DNA of 64,000 bases from JAVJSU01 sp040219275 (lineage in GTDB: Bacteria > Chloroflexota > Anaerolineae > Aggregatilineales > Phototrophicaceae): NCBI GenBank assembly GCA_040219275.1, contig JAVJSU010000038.1, positions 1 through 64,000 of the forward strand, written 5' to 3'. Position 1 is the first letter of the stretch; each line of letters opens with the position of its first letter. A program made the position numbers and the translations under genes. The notes below the pieces were generated by a model that saw nothing but the letters and a program-made list of their open reading frames with translations, was not told where the DNA came from and did no database searches. Positions 7,784 through 16,675 of the stretch are shown piece after piece.

Positions 7784-10009
7784 ATGAGCTTAGAAAATCT
7801 TTCCGGCTTACAGCTAGACGAATATACCCTGCGCGATCTGCTCGGTCAGGGTGGGATGAGCGCCGTTTATCGCGCGTATCAGGAAGAACTTGAGCGTTAT
7901 GTGGCGGTTAAGGTGCTGTCGTCCAAATTGGCGCAAGAGTCCGGCTATATTCAACGCTTCAGTGGCGAGGCGAAGATGGCGGCAGGTCTCGAACATCCGC
8001 ATATCGTGCCTGTCTATGATTACGGCACAAAAGACGGCATGAGCTACGTCGTCATGCGCCTGTTATCCGGTGGCACACTGAAAGATCGCCTTAAAAATGG
8101 CGAGCCGTTGCGCCTGCGCGATGTCAACGATCTACTGGATGCGCTGGCAAGAGCACTGGATTACGCGCACAGTCGGGGCATCGTGCATCGAGACATTAAG
8201 CCCGCCAACATCATGTTTGACGATCAGCGCACCGTTTATCTGGTGGATTTCGGCATCGCCAAAGCGGTGAATGCAGATGTGCAACTAACGGCGGATAATA
8301 TTGTGCTCGGCACACCCGCTTATATGGCACCGGAACAATGGCGTGCGGATTTACTGACTCCGGCGCTCGATCAATATGCGCTGGCAGTGGTGGTCTATGC
8401 CATGCTCACCGGAAAATTGCCCTTCGATGGCGATACCTCGCATACCTTGATGTTCCAGCATATGAATGACACGCCACCACCACCGCATGAGGTCAATCCA
8501 GCGTTGCCCCATGCAGTCTCTGATGTGGTCATGAAGGCGCTCTCCAAAAAGGCAGAAAACCGTTACCCGCGAGTGACCAATTTCGCCAACGCCTTCAAGC
8601 AAGCCATGCAAACGCCCAATCCACTCCCTAAAACAGACCCATCCGCAGGCGATTACACCGTGCCGTCCAAAGCGGTAGACGCACCACCTCCGCCCGCAAA
8701 ATCAACCATTCAGGCGCGGGCAGTGCGTCCACAGGAATACCAACCGCCCCCTGCACAGGAAACCATGCCCAATCCGCGCTATCAGGCCCCCGCGAATCAA
8801 GCGCAACCGTCACGCCAGTCCGCAAACCAGCCCTTGCCACGCACCCAATTGCCGGATGATGATTCGCCGGGTAATCGGACGCTGTTTAATCAATTTGCGA
8901 CGGGCGGAATCGTCGGGTTGGTGATGTTGTTTATCGTCGTCGTGATTATTTGTGCCCTGATCGTCGTCCTTTTACTCAGTCGCGGGGACGATGATAATGG
9001 TGGATCAAGTGACAACGGCGACACCAGTGCAGAAGTGATTGATACAGGTGGCGAAACGCTTGACGATAATAACGCCCCAACTTCGATAGCGATTGCCTCG
9101 ACGATTGCCGTCAGTAGCATCACTAACGTGATCGGCGAACGCACGCTTTACAATGACATTCAAGTGCCTGTGCGTGATGCGGCATGGAGCGCCAACGGCA
9201 TGATTGCCTCCTCACACGGCGACAATATCGTCCGTGTGTGGCGCGATGCGAACGGAGGCGCACCGACTCAGCTCGTGGGGCATAGCAACATCGCCGAAAC
9301 CGTCGATTTTAGCCCCGACGGGAGTCTGCTCGCGTCCGGCTCAACCGATCAAACGATCCGGTTATGGTCGATGGACACGATGCAAACAGTACGCGTGTTG
9401 AACGGGCATACAGGCACAATCCGCGATGTCGTCTTTAGCCCGAATGGGTTACTTCTCGCGTCAGCCTCGGAAGATGGCACAGTGCGCGTATGGGATGTGG
9501 AAACGGGCAATAGCATCAACACGATTAATGCCGATACCACCCGCGTGCTCGGCGTGGATTTTAGCCCCGATGGCGCAACATTGGTGACCGGCGGGCGTGA
9601 TGGCACTGTCAAATTGTGGGATGTATTCAGCGGGACACGGCGCGGGCAATTCAGCGGACACACAGAAGAAATTCGGAGCGTCGCCTTTAGTCCAGATGGC
9701 ACGCTGATCGCGTCCGGCAGTACCGATGACAGCGTGCGCGTGTGGGAAGTCGCTAGCGGCAACGGGCGCTTTATCCAACCCGGACACGGGCGCGATGTAT
9801 GGCGCGTCGTCTGGCATCCGTCCGGCACGGCGATTGCTTCCGGCGGGCGCGATAACACGTTGCGATTATGGGATGCAAGCACAGGCGAGCAGAGCGCCCT
9901 GTTAAGTGATTTCGTCGGCTGGGTACTGGGAATCGGCTTCAGCGCCGACGGCACACAGATGGTCTCCGGCGCAGGCGACGGCACGGTGCGCGTATGGCGG
10001 GTGGGTTAA
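7784..10009 (+). CDS. Membrane Ser/Thr protein kinase with C-terminal WD40 propeller
   Basis: 741 residues. A PknB-type kinase domain (residues about 14-280) has all key residues: GQGGMSAVYRAY glycine loop, K43 in VAVKVL, HRDIKPAN with D137, DFG at 155-157, and GTPAYMAPEQ. A proline-rich linker (about 290-365) leads to one membrane helix (GLVMLFIVVVIICALIVVLL). The extracellular part holds seven WD40 blades from about residue 435, each with GHxx..VxFSPDG and ending in VRVWD-like strands, enough for one closed propeller. It is probably a sensor kinase; ligand and targets are unknown. A secreted propeller protein follows 38 bp downstream. Confidence 0.93.
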   Translation: MSLENLSGLQLDEYTLRDLLGQGGMSAVYRAYQEELERYVAVKVLSSKLAQESGYIQRFSGEAKMAAGLEHPHIVPVYDYGTKDGMSYVVMRLLSGGTLKDRLKNGEPLRLRDVNDLLDALARALDYAHSRGIVHRDIKPANIMFDDQRTVYLVDFGIAKAVNADVQLTADNIVLGTPAYMAPEQWRADLLTPALDQYALAVVVYAMLTGKLPFDGDTSHTLMFQHMNDTPPPPHEVNPALPHAVSDVVMKALSKKAENRYPRVTNFANAFKQAMQTPNPLPKTDPSAGDYTVPSKAVDAPPPPAKSTIQARAVRPQEYQPPPAQETMPNPRYQAPANQAQPSRQSANQPLPRTQLPDDDSPGNRTLFNQFATGGIVGLVMLFIVVVIICALIVVLLLSRGDDDNGGSSDNGDTSAEVIDTGGETLDDNNAPTSIAIASTIAVSSITNVIGERTLYNDIQVPVRDAAWSANGMIASSHGDNIVRVWRDANGGAPTQLVGHSNIAETVDFSPDGSLLASGSTDQTIRLWSMDTMQTVRVLNGHTGTIRDVVFSPNGLLLASASEDGTVRVWDVETGNSINTINADTTRVLGVDFSPDGATLVTGGRDGTVKLWDVFSGTRRGQFSGHTEEIRSVAFSPDGTLIASGSTDDSVRVWEVASGNGRFIQPGHGRDVWRVVWHPSGTAIASGGRDNTLRLWDASTGEQSALLSDFVGWVLGIGFSADGTQMVSGAGDGTVRVWRVG

Positions 10010-10047
10010 CTCGATTAAAATCCTATTTTGTACTCAAAGAGGGAAAA

Positions 10048-11283
10048 ATGCTTAGATTAATGCTCCTGGTGGCGAGTTTGACGTGTCTATTGTCTTTTGA
10101 AGCTCATCAGGTACTCGCCACATCTGTACAACAAAACGACGAACGTGAACGTATCGTCGCAATTATGAGAAATTCTGGCTCGATTGTGGTCATAGACTCT
10201 GAGCAAGAGGACGTACAGGAAATACCCTTACCCGTTTCAGAAAATTATCAAACACGAGATGTAGCAATTTCACATAATGGTGTTTTTGTGGTCTATAGTT
10301 CTCGAAATAGCACAACCAGAGCGATACAAATTCGTGTGTTTAATCGCCTAACGGGTGCAGTACAAATTGAATATGATATTCAGGGTGATGACGCTTTTAT
10401 TTACCTTAGAGCGAGTAACTTTAGCACAGACGACTCAAAACTGGCAGTTGGCTATTATGACAGCGTGCTGGGAAGCTGGAAAATAGTGGTTTTTGATCTG
10501 GAATCGGGGGAACTTATCCGCACAATGACGGATGGGGACTTCCCCAATACGTATATTCACCACGGGCAATATCCATTCATCTATCATTTTGCCAACGACA
10601 CCATCACCTTCATCAATACGACACCCTTCGACTCGCCCGGTGATTTTGAAAACGCTTCTTATGATACGCTTGACTGGGATTTCACGACGGATACATTTTC
10701 GCCAAATTGTGTGTATACGCACCTCGACCAAATCACATACAACCCTACAGGGGAAGTCATCGAAACAGCGATCCAGCGAGACCTTGTTGAAACGGGTGAT
10801 GCCGATGTACCAACCTATGGTGCTTATGTTTTACAGCTGGCAGAGGGAAACACACGTCAAGTATTCTTTCAAAACGTGACACCTTTAGACTCTGCTCAAT
10901 TTGTACAAAATGGCGAACGGATCGTAACGTGGGCAAGATCAACTGAAAACCCCTCCGCATACCACATGATCTTAATCGAACGTGATGGCACAGTGATAGA
11001 TGAGCTTGATGTTATCGGGCATCCGCAAGTTCGCAGTACCCACGATCGCTTCGTTTACCGACTTTATCAGGATACAACCGGTTGGGTGATTGACTTTGTC
11101 TATGTCAACACGCGCGAGTCTGCGCCGTTTGCTAACCGCACCATCCTCTGGCAAAGTGACCACGACAGATACTATTATTCTCTAGAATGGGCAGATGAAG
11201 GTATTGACGACGACTTGCCCGATCATATGTCCTGGGGTGATGTGATGAGCTACACAATTAACTGTCCACGTAGTCATGGTTGA
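10048..11283 (+). CDS. Secreted beta-propeller-like protein
   Basis: About 411 residues. The ATG at 10048 is chosen because AGAGGG sits 5-6 bases before it and it opens a clean signal peptide (MLRLMLLVASLTCLLSF, probable cleavage near VLATS). The mature part is repetitive beta strand with aspartate-rich turns, as in TolB/WD-like propellers, but without canonical WD repeats. It follows the kinase gene by 38 bp and may be co-transcribed. A role as partner or substrate of the kinase ectodomain is speculation. Codon use is more AT-rich than the kinase. Confidence 0.7.
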   Translation: MLRLMLLVASLTCLLSFEAHQVLATSVQQNDERERIVAIMRNSGSIVVIDSEQEDVQEIPLPVSENYQTRDVAISHNGVFVVYSSRNSTTRAIQIRVFNRLTGAVQIEYDIQGDDAFIYLRASNFSTDDSKLAVGYYDSVLGSWKIVVFDLESGELIRTMTDGDFPNTYIHHGQYPFIYHFANDTITFINTTPFDSPGDFENASYDTLDWDFTTDTFSPNCVYTHLDQITYNPTGEVIETAIQRDLVETGDADVPTYGAYVLQLAEGNTRQVFFQNVTPLDSAQFVQNGERIVTWARSTENPSAYHMILIERDGTVIDELDVIGHPQVRSTHDRFVYRLYQDTTGWVIDFVYVNTRESAPFANRTILWQSDHDRYYYSLEWADEGIDDDLPDHMSWGDVMSYTINCPRSHG

Positions 11284-11421
11284 TATGTACAGGTAATCAA
11301 AAAACTAACCACTTCTATCCATAAGTCCATATCAGCCCGTTTCACCAAACGTTTATATCTACGCGTTATGATCTGTGCTGGATAATTTTTGTTTTATGTA
11401 AACATGGGGAGCACATTACAC

Positions 11422-12384
11422 ATGAAATATCGCAATTTAGGTCAGGCAGGCATGAAGGTCAGCGCGATTTCGATGGGCGGCTGGATTAATTATGGCGAAG
11501 GCAAAATAGCCGACGACGAAGCCAACAACATCGTCAAGACCGCCTATGATAAAGGCGTGAATTTCTTCGATCTGGCGGATGTTTATGGTAAGGGCAAAGC
11601 GGAAACACAAATGGGGAGCATCCTCAAGCAATTTCCGCGCCACACGCTGGTGATTTCCACCAAAGTTTTCGGCGAGATGAGCGATGATATTAATGATCGC
11701 GGGCTTTCCCGTAAGCACCTCTTTGAGAGCATTGATAAAAGCCTCGCCCGCCTCGGCACGGAGTATATCGACATTTATTTCTGCCACCGCGCCGATCCTG
11801 AAACACCAATCCGGGAAACTGCCCGCGCCATGAACGACCTCATCACCGCTGGCAAGGTTATGTATTGGGGAACGTCCGAATGGGAAGCGGCGCAGATCGT
11901 GGAAGCCTATGAAATTTGCGAACGCTACGGCTGGAATCCGCCCGTGACCGATCAACCGCAATATTCGATGCTGTTCCGTGAGCGCGTGGAAGGGCAAATC
12001 CTCCCGGTGACCAAACCACGCGGCATCGGGCTGGTGCCGTGGTCACCGCTGGCGATGGGCATGTTAACAGGCAAATATGATGACGGCATTCCGGAAGATT
12101 CGCGCTTCGGCAAAGAAGAATGGGCGAAAGATCGCTATATGAATGACGGCAATGTTGAAAAAGTGAAGGCGATGAAACCGATTGCCGATGATCTGGGCAT
12201 CACGCGGGCGCAATTGGCATTGGCATGGTTGCTCCGTGATTCGGGCGTGAGCAGTGTCATCACCGGCGCAACCAGAGTCAGCCAGATTGAAGCCAACGCC
12301 GCCGCCGCAGAAGTCGAACTGAGCGCGGATGGGATCGCCCAATTAGAAGAAATCCTGACCAGTCAGCCGGAAAACGCACGTTAA
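11422..12384 (+). CDS. Aldo/keto reductase (Kv-beta / YghZ-like)
   Basis: 320 residues, an NADPH-dependent (beta/alpha)8 oxidoreductase. The tetrad is visible: D in FFDLADVYG with the Tyr, K in VISTKVF and H in YFCHRADP. MGGWINYGEG and LVPWSPLAMGMLTGKY match the potassium-channel-beta-like branch. GGGGAG lies 10 bases before this ATG, so it is preferred to a TTG at 11389. The carbonyl substrate is unknown. Confidence 0.88.
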   Translation: MKYRNLGQAGMKVSAISMGGWINYGEGKIADDEANNIVKTAYDKGVNFFDLADVYGKGKAETQMGSILKQFPRHTLVISTKVFGEMSDDINDRGLSRKHLFESIDKSLARLGTEYIDIYFCHRADPETPIRETARAMNDLITAGKVMYWGTSEWEAAQIVEAYEICERYGWNPPVTDQPQYSMLFRERVEGQILPVTKPRGIGLVPWSPLAMGMLTGKYDDGIPEDSRFGKEEWAKDRYMNDGNVEKVKAMKPIADDLGITRAQLALAWLLRDSGVSSVITGATRVSQIEANAAAAEVELSADGIAQLEEILTSQPENAR

Positions 12385-12422
12385 GTAGTAAATAGTTTTC
12401 AGTTGTTCGTTAAAGCTGGGAA

Positions 12423-12623
12423 TTAGTCACATTGATCTGAAATAATCATGGGATTTAGCTGGCACCTCATAAATAGTTGGATGGCAACGGTGTTGGAAAC
12501 TACATCTATAAGTTCCTGCACCGTCAGCCGATCCATCGCTTCCTGAGCTTCATCAACGCTGACGATTTGGTTGTTCAAAGCAAGCGTATCTGCCCCAAGG
12601 AATTAGAAGTTTACTCCCAGCAT
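12423..12623 (-). pseudogene. Broken small reading frame with one internal stop
   Basis: On the minus strand an ATG (12621-12623) reads MLGVNF, then an in-frame TAA, then about 58 codons of protein-like sequence (LGADTLALNNQIVSVDEA, LTVQELIDVVSNTVAIQLF) to a stop at 12423. The composition and alternating helices look like real coding sequence. The 'LTVQELIDVVSN' style recalls the C-terminal helix of carboxymuconolactone decarboxylase proteins, but this is weak. No ribosome site is seen. It occupies most of the 314-bp gap before the TetR gene. Confidence 0.45.
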
Positions 12624-12633
12624 TGATGCTAGC

Positions 12634-12675
12634 TTGACAAAACTTGGTTTATCTATAAAATTGAACTATGTTCAA
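12634..12675 (+). promoter_or_regulatory. Promoter and palindromic operator of the TetR gene
   Basis: A -35 TTGACA (12634-12639), 16-bp spacer and -10 TAAAAT (12656-12661) precede the perfect palindrome TTGAACTATGTTCAA (12661-12675). A further half-site AAGTTCAA follows at 12687-12693. The operator overlaps the -10 and expected start site, as in autorepressed TetR genes. Confidence 0.75.
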
Positions 12676-12698
12676 AAATTAAACAAAGTTCAATTTTT

Positions 12699-13310
12699 AT
12701 GTCAGAATCGACCAGTCGTGAGAAACGTCGCGAAGAAATGAAACAGTCAATTCTCAAAGTAGCACGAGAAATCATCCGCAAGAATGGCGTAGATGATTTG
12801 AACATGCGTGAAATCGCCAAGCGTATTGGCTACAGTCCTGGATCAATTTATAGTTACTTCAACAATAAACAGGCTCTTATCGAGGCAGTTGCCACACAAG
12901 GATATGAATATCTGGCAAGCTATTTTCAGTCCGTCGATGAGTCCCTGCCTCCAAAGATACATCTAACTGAACTTGCCCTCGTGTACCTGAAATTTGCCCT
13001 TGAAAATCCAGATTACTACATCGTGATGTTTACCACTGTACCGTCCCCCGAAGCGATTGCCGAAATTCGTGCGGAAGGCTCCGTATTTGATACGTTGATT
13101 CACGCAATTCAACGTGGGATCGATAAAGGTGTCTTCAAACCAAAGCCTGATTTCGAGGCTCATAATATGGCATATGCGGCATGGGCGCATGTGCATGGGG
13201 TCGCAATGTTGCGAATCACATTTTTGGAGGCACCGGAGGCAATTGAGGGTCTGAATAATCGTGAAACATTCGAGACATTTTTCAGGGGGTTAGGTATGGA
13301 AGAACCATAG
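12699..13310 (+). CDS. TetR family transcriptional regulator
   Basis: 203 residues. The N-terminal HTH is classic TetR: ILKVAREIIRKNGVDDLNMREIAKRIGYSPGSIYSYFNNKQAL. The C-terminal ligand domain contains WAHVHGVAMLR, the WHG-type signature. There is no strong ribosome site before the ATG. The promoter carries a 15-bp palindrome that the protein probably binds. The downstream nitroreductase-like gene begins 67 bp later and is probably in the regulon. Confidence 0.9.
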   Translation: MSESTSREKRREEMKQSILKVAREIIRKNGVDDLNMREIAKRIGYSPGSIYSYFNNKQALIEAVATQGYEYLASYFQSVDESLPPKIHLTELALVYLKFALENPDYYIVMFTTVPSPEAIAEIRAEGSVFDTLIHAIQRGIDKGVFKPKPDFEAHNMAYAAWAHVHGVAMLRITFLEAPEAIEGLNNRETFETFFRGLGMEEP

Positions 13311-13377
13311 TCTCAACTAGCAAGCTCATCTGAATATCCCTTCACAACAAGCCAATTTTAGTCTTAGGAGCAAAACT

Positions 13378-14436
13378 ATGTCGTATCGTCCGACAGTGGT
13401 TAGTTCAGACACGCCTATTCGCAAGGCAATTACACTTGGGGTGAATGCCCCCAGTCCTCACAATACACAGGCATGGAAGTTCAAAGTGCTATCCGATACT
13501 GAGATGCTTATCTTTATCGACGAAAATCGCCTTTTGCCCGCCACCGATCCGCCTGCACGCCAGATTCATATGGGTAGCGGTTGTTTCATTGAAACCCTCG
13601 CAGTTGGGGCAACATCTATGGGTTATGAAACACAGGTGGATTACTTTCCAGAGGGTACATATTCATTTGAGGAAATCGGTCAAAAGCCCGTCGCAAAACT
13701 CACATTGCTTCCCAATGTCAGTGTTCAACAAGATGTCTTGTTTGACGCAATGCACACCCGTCAGACAAACCGAAAAAATTATTCTGGACCACTGGTGACG
13801 GATGCAGAAATCGCACAAATACGCAAGTGGATTGGTCAGAGTGAAGCAGAAATCGTCTTCATCAATAAACCTGAAGAAATGCGACCCCTCACCGATATTT
13901 TCTACAGTGCGATGGAAATTGAGTGCAAAACACGCCATCTCTATGAAGAAACCCGTATCTGGATGCGCTACTCTGAAAAAGAACGTGCCGAAAAGCGAGA
14001 TGGTCTCAGTGTCCCACAAACGGGTGTCGACGGTTTCATGAAATACCTGACGGAGTTCTTTCTCGCTAACGGCAATCCGAAGCGTTGGCACGCTAGTTTT
14101 GGTATGAATGGTTACCTTGATGGTTTCAAGAAAGGTCTCAATACCGCGAAGGGGATCGTCTACTTGAAGACTCAGACCAATGAACAACCTGATTGGATCA
14201 AAACCGGGCGAACCTATGCCCGTTTCCATCTGGCAATCACCAAACTGGACTTCTACGCCCATGTCTACAGCCAGGTATTGCAAGAATTCCCTGAAATGAC
14301 AGACCTCTACGACAAATTCCACGCGCATTTAGGCATTCAGGCTCCTGCGCGTGTGCAGATGGCGGTGCGGATAGGTCGTGCAAAACGGGCATATACCGCC
14401 CCGCGCAGAAACATTGACGATTACCTTATCTCATAA
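13378..14436 (+). CDS. Acg-like nitroreductase family protein
   Basis: 352 residues. The N-terminus APSPHNTQAWKF is the FMN-contact signature of nitroreductases, and the long form with two degenerate nitroreductase-like halves fits the Acg family, including MHTRQTNRKNY around residue 120. Acg proteins sequester or use FMN; the reaction here is unknown. AGGAG lies 8 bases before the ATG. It follows the TetR gene on the same strand, consistent with stress or xenobiotic induction (inference). Confidence 0.75.
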   Translation: MSYRPTVVSSDTPIRKAITLGVNAPSPHNTQAWKFKVLSDTEMLIFIDENRLLPATDPPARQIHMGSGCFIETLAVGATSMGYETQVDYFPEGTYSFEEIGQKPVAKLTLLPNVSVQQDVLFDAMHTRQTNRKNYSGPLVTDAEIAQIRKWIGQSEAEIVFINKPEEMRPLTDIFYSAMEIECKTRHLYEETRIWMRYSEKERAEKRDGLSVPQTGVDGFMKYLTEFFLANGNPKRWHASFGMNGYLDGFKKGLNTAKGIVYLKTQTNEQPDWIKTGRTYARFHLAITKLDFYAHVYSQVLQEFPEMTDLYDKFHAHLGIQAPARVQMAVRIGRAKRAYTAPRRNIDDYLIS

Positions 14437-14536
14437 ATTCGTAAGCTCTAATTGCCATGTGTAAGCGTCCCTTAGCGATAGATGAACTTATGAAACAGCA
14501 ATGAATTGACTTGATAAAAAAAGGTACAACAAAACT

Positions 14537-15247
14537 ATGCTAAAGCTGAGAAAATCCACAGGTGCACTACTTCTCTTTGAGGGTTTGCTTCTCTTTGTAC
14601 CGCTGATTATTTTGGGTGGTGCGATTGGCTGGCCCGAAACCCTGAGTGACCCGGCTAGCTCGATGCTACCACTCATTTTTGAAGAAGCAGATGCCACACG
14701 CCTGGGCTACTTCATCTATCTCGTCTACTCAGTTCTATTTTTCCCGGTAGTCGTCTTGGCGGCACGGGTTGCGGTTGGCAATGACCAGGATAACTTGTAT
14801 GTGCGACTTGCCGTTGGGTTTGGTGCCGCTTCTGCGCTGGCTCGCTGCATTGGCATTATTCGCTGGTTAATTCCAATGCCTGCACTTGCAGTTGCCTATA
14901 CAGCACCGGATGCCACCAGCGAGACACAAGCGACGATCTCTATCATATTTGATGTGTTGAATAACTTTGGTGGCTCTATCGGCGAGATTCTTGGTGTGAG
15001 CATGTTCGCCTCCTTCGCTATTTTATCTATTGGTGTACTGATTCTTCAGAACAAAGCGATGCCAGCGTGGACGGGTTACTTCGCACTCATATCTTTTGCC
15101 GCGTTATTGATACCTGCTTTGGAGATTTTTGGGATTGATCCGGGAATATTCCTGACCATCAGTGTGCTGGTTATTCAGCTCTGGTTTATGATTGTCGGTG
15201 CATACTTGCTCATCACTACTGAGCGACCTGCTGTCGTTGTGGGTTAA
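14537..15247 (+). CDS. DUF4386-like membrane protein
   Basis: 236 residues with about six membrane segments. The arrangement GALLLFEGLLLFVPLIILG, then a loop and YFIYLVYSVLFFPVVVLAAR, is like DUF4386 proteins, which have no known function. It is the last gene before the terminator at 15275 and may belong to the TetR / nitroreductase unit, although the 100-bp gap upstream could hold its own promoter. Confidence 0.65.
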   Translation: MLKLRKSTGALLLFEGLLLFVPLIILGGAIGWPETLSDPASSMLPLIFEEADATRLGYFIYLVYSVLFFPVVVLAARVAVGNDQDNLYVRLAVGFGAASALARCIGIIRWLIPMPALAVAYTAPDATSETQATISIIFDVLNNFGGSIGEILGVSMFASFAILSIGVLILQNKAMPAWTGYFALISFAALLIPALEIFGIDPGIFLTISVLVIQLWFMIVGAYLLITTERPAVVVG

Positions 15248-15274
15248 GGCAATTTAGTAAATCTCTAATTCACC

Positions 15275-15308
15275 ACGCCGGATTCATTACTCGAATTCGG
15301 CGTTTTTG
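15275..15308 (+). terminator. Rho-independent terminator
   Basis: ACGCCGGATTC pairs with GAATTCGGCGT (11 bp with one G-T) around a 7-nt loop and is followed by TTTTTG. It separates the plus-strand membrane gene from the convergent gene pair beginning at 15313. Confidence 0.85.
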
Positions 15309-15312
15309 ATGC

Positions 15313-15906
15313 CTACGCCTGTTTGAGTTTCGCCTCAACATCATCCGCGACTGCCAGCCATAATTGCGTATCAAATTGGGCGACATCGGCATTGCGCCAG
15401 AATTTTTGATAGATTTTCGCTTTCTTCGTGTCGTCGCCTTCAAGATCAACGATAAACGTGAATTCGCCGGGGCGGTCTGCAAAATAGCGATGTTGCAAAC
15501 GGGCGAGGATGGCATTTGACACCACGTTAACAATGTGGCTATACCGCTCGAATGTTGAGTATTTATCCTGCACACAGCGCGCCAGATCCAGCACGGCGAT
15601 CACATAATTACCGCAACCGGGACTCGGAAATTGATTCACGGCTTGCTCTGGCAATTCATCCGGCGCGGAGGCATACGCCATGACGGTCATCGTCAACTCG
15701 CGTACCCACCCCGCCTGTGGATAATAGGCGTTAAAAATGGGCATAAACGCCTCGATCTGTACCGCCGCCACCTGTAGCGCGATCAAGGGTTCGAGGTTTG
15801 CCAGCAGACGCTTCAGCGTATCCTGTAAGTCTGTCCATTGGCGCTCTTTGGCGACAGACCGCAACCGTGCGAGGTCTTGACGTTGGGCTTCATTTAGTTC
15901 ACTCAT
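15313..15906 (-). CDS. Hypothetical protein paired with a P-loop-like gene
   Basis: About 197 residues, mainly helical, with no recognised domain, signal peptide or membrane segment. The second half has CGNYVIAVLDLARCVQDKYST and FTFIVDLEGDDTKKAKIYQKF. The ATG at 15904-15906 lies 10 bases past the stop of the upstream gene; a GTG directly after that stop is an alternative. The tight spacing implies translational coupling and a shared function with the P-loop-like protein. Confidence 0.65.
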   Translation of the reverse strand: MSELNEAQRQDLARLRSVAKERQWTDLQDTLKRLLANLEPLIALQVAAVQIEAFMPIFNAYYPQAGWVRELTMTVMAYASAPDELPEQAVNQFPSPGCGNYVIAVLDLARCVQDKYSTFERYSHIVNVVSNAILARLQHRYFADRPGEFTFIVDLEGDDTKKAKIYQKFWRNADVAQFDTQLWLAVADDVEAKLKQA

Positions 15907-15915
15907 ATCGATCAC

Positions 15916-16374
15916 TCATAAGACGGAAAGCGCCTCCTCCAATGTAAAGGGATAAGTTAGGGTCAAATCTGCGAATTGTTCCAGCAAGTCCTGCACATGC
16001 GGGAAGCAATTGCAGGTGCGATCATCCAACACGGCAATCACGCGCACATCCTCAATGTTGATTTCGGCTATCCCCGTCAGGCTGGCATAAAGTTCCTCTG
16101 GATTCAGCGACTCCGCCACATTCAACAAAACGATGTCCATATCCTGCTTTGATATTTCGGCGAGATGCGAATACAGTGCAACGGATAAATCCCCCGTAAT
16201 GCGCTCAATTGTGATCGGTGATAGTGCATGATCCTGTAGCGTGTTCAGCGGATTATTTTCGCCATTGTCCAGCACAAGCACGCGCTGTCCCTGCCGTTGT
16301 AGATGCGTCGCCATATCCAGCGTTAATCTGCCTTTTTCAATCCCCGCCAATCCGGTGATGGCGATGAGTTTCAT
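15916..16374 (-). CDS. Short MinD/ParA-like protein with degenerate Walker A
   Basis: 152 residues. The N-terminus MKLIAITGLAGIEKGRLTLD is shaped like the P-loop of SIMIBI ATPases (beta strand, glycine loop, helix), but the expected GKT/S is GIEKGRL. It continues like ParA/MinD with GQRVLVLDNGENN and MDIVLLNVAE as a Walker B-like strand. It is shorter than family members, which usually exceed 220 residues. Nucleotide binding is doubtful. AAGGA precedes the ATG. It is the first gene of a two-gene operon. Confidence 0.6.
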   Translation of the reverse strand: MKLIAITGLAGIEKGRLTLDMATHLQRQGQRVLVLDNGENNPLNTLQDHALSPITIERITGDLSVALYSHLAEISKQDMDIVLLNVAESLNPEELYASLTGIAEINIEDVRVIAVLDDRTCNCFPHVQDLLEQFADLTLTYPFTLEEALSVL

Positions 16375-16441
16375 AGAAAATTCCTTCTAACTAACTAACG
16401 TTACGCACAGGGATAGAATACAAACAGTGTGCGTGGGTAAA

Positions 16442-16547
16442 CCGCCAATGGCTCAAACCCATTGGCTAAATTGAGATTAAAACCCTGCTGAAGTAGGTTG
16501 TTTTGATCTAACAATCGTGCAAATCAGCCCACTTCAGTGGGGTTTTT
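16442..16547 (-). repeat. BIME-like element of three short hairpins, copy B
   Basis: Inverted copy of 10-116: stems GCCAATGG/CCATTGGC (16444-16466), CCTGCT/AGTAGG (16484-16497) and CCCACTTCAGTGGG (16528-16541). The second hairpin has a C-to-T change that keeps pairing through G-T. It occupies the middle of a 301-bp intergenic stretch; the remainder holds nothing else recognisable beyond the promoter side of the P-loop gene. Confidence 0.8.
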
Positions 16548-16675
16548 GAAATGACCTAGCGATGAGATTTTAGCTCATCGCGGAAAGTTGACCAAGCTGA
16601 TGGCTCTGCGTACAGTCAGTGCCTGATGTTTATCTTGGCGACGCGAAAAACCCAATACCTACACGATTGAGCTTA

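Noticed and set aside
9349..9984. 211-codon minus-strand frame opposite the WD40 kinase
   Set aside because: It mirrors the codon bias of the WD40 repeats and is rich in Pro, Ser and Thr without any domain; a shadow of the real gene.
13663..14328. 221-codon minus-strand frame opposite the Acg-like gene
   Set aside because: No start signal or family; the plus-strand protein has clear nitroreductase motifs.
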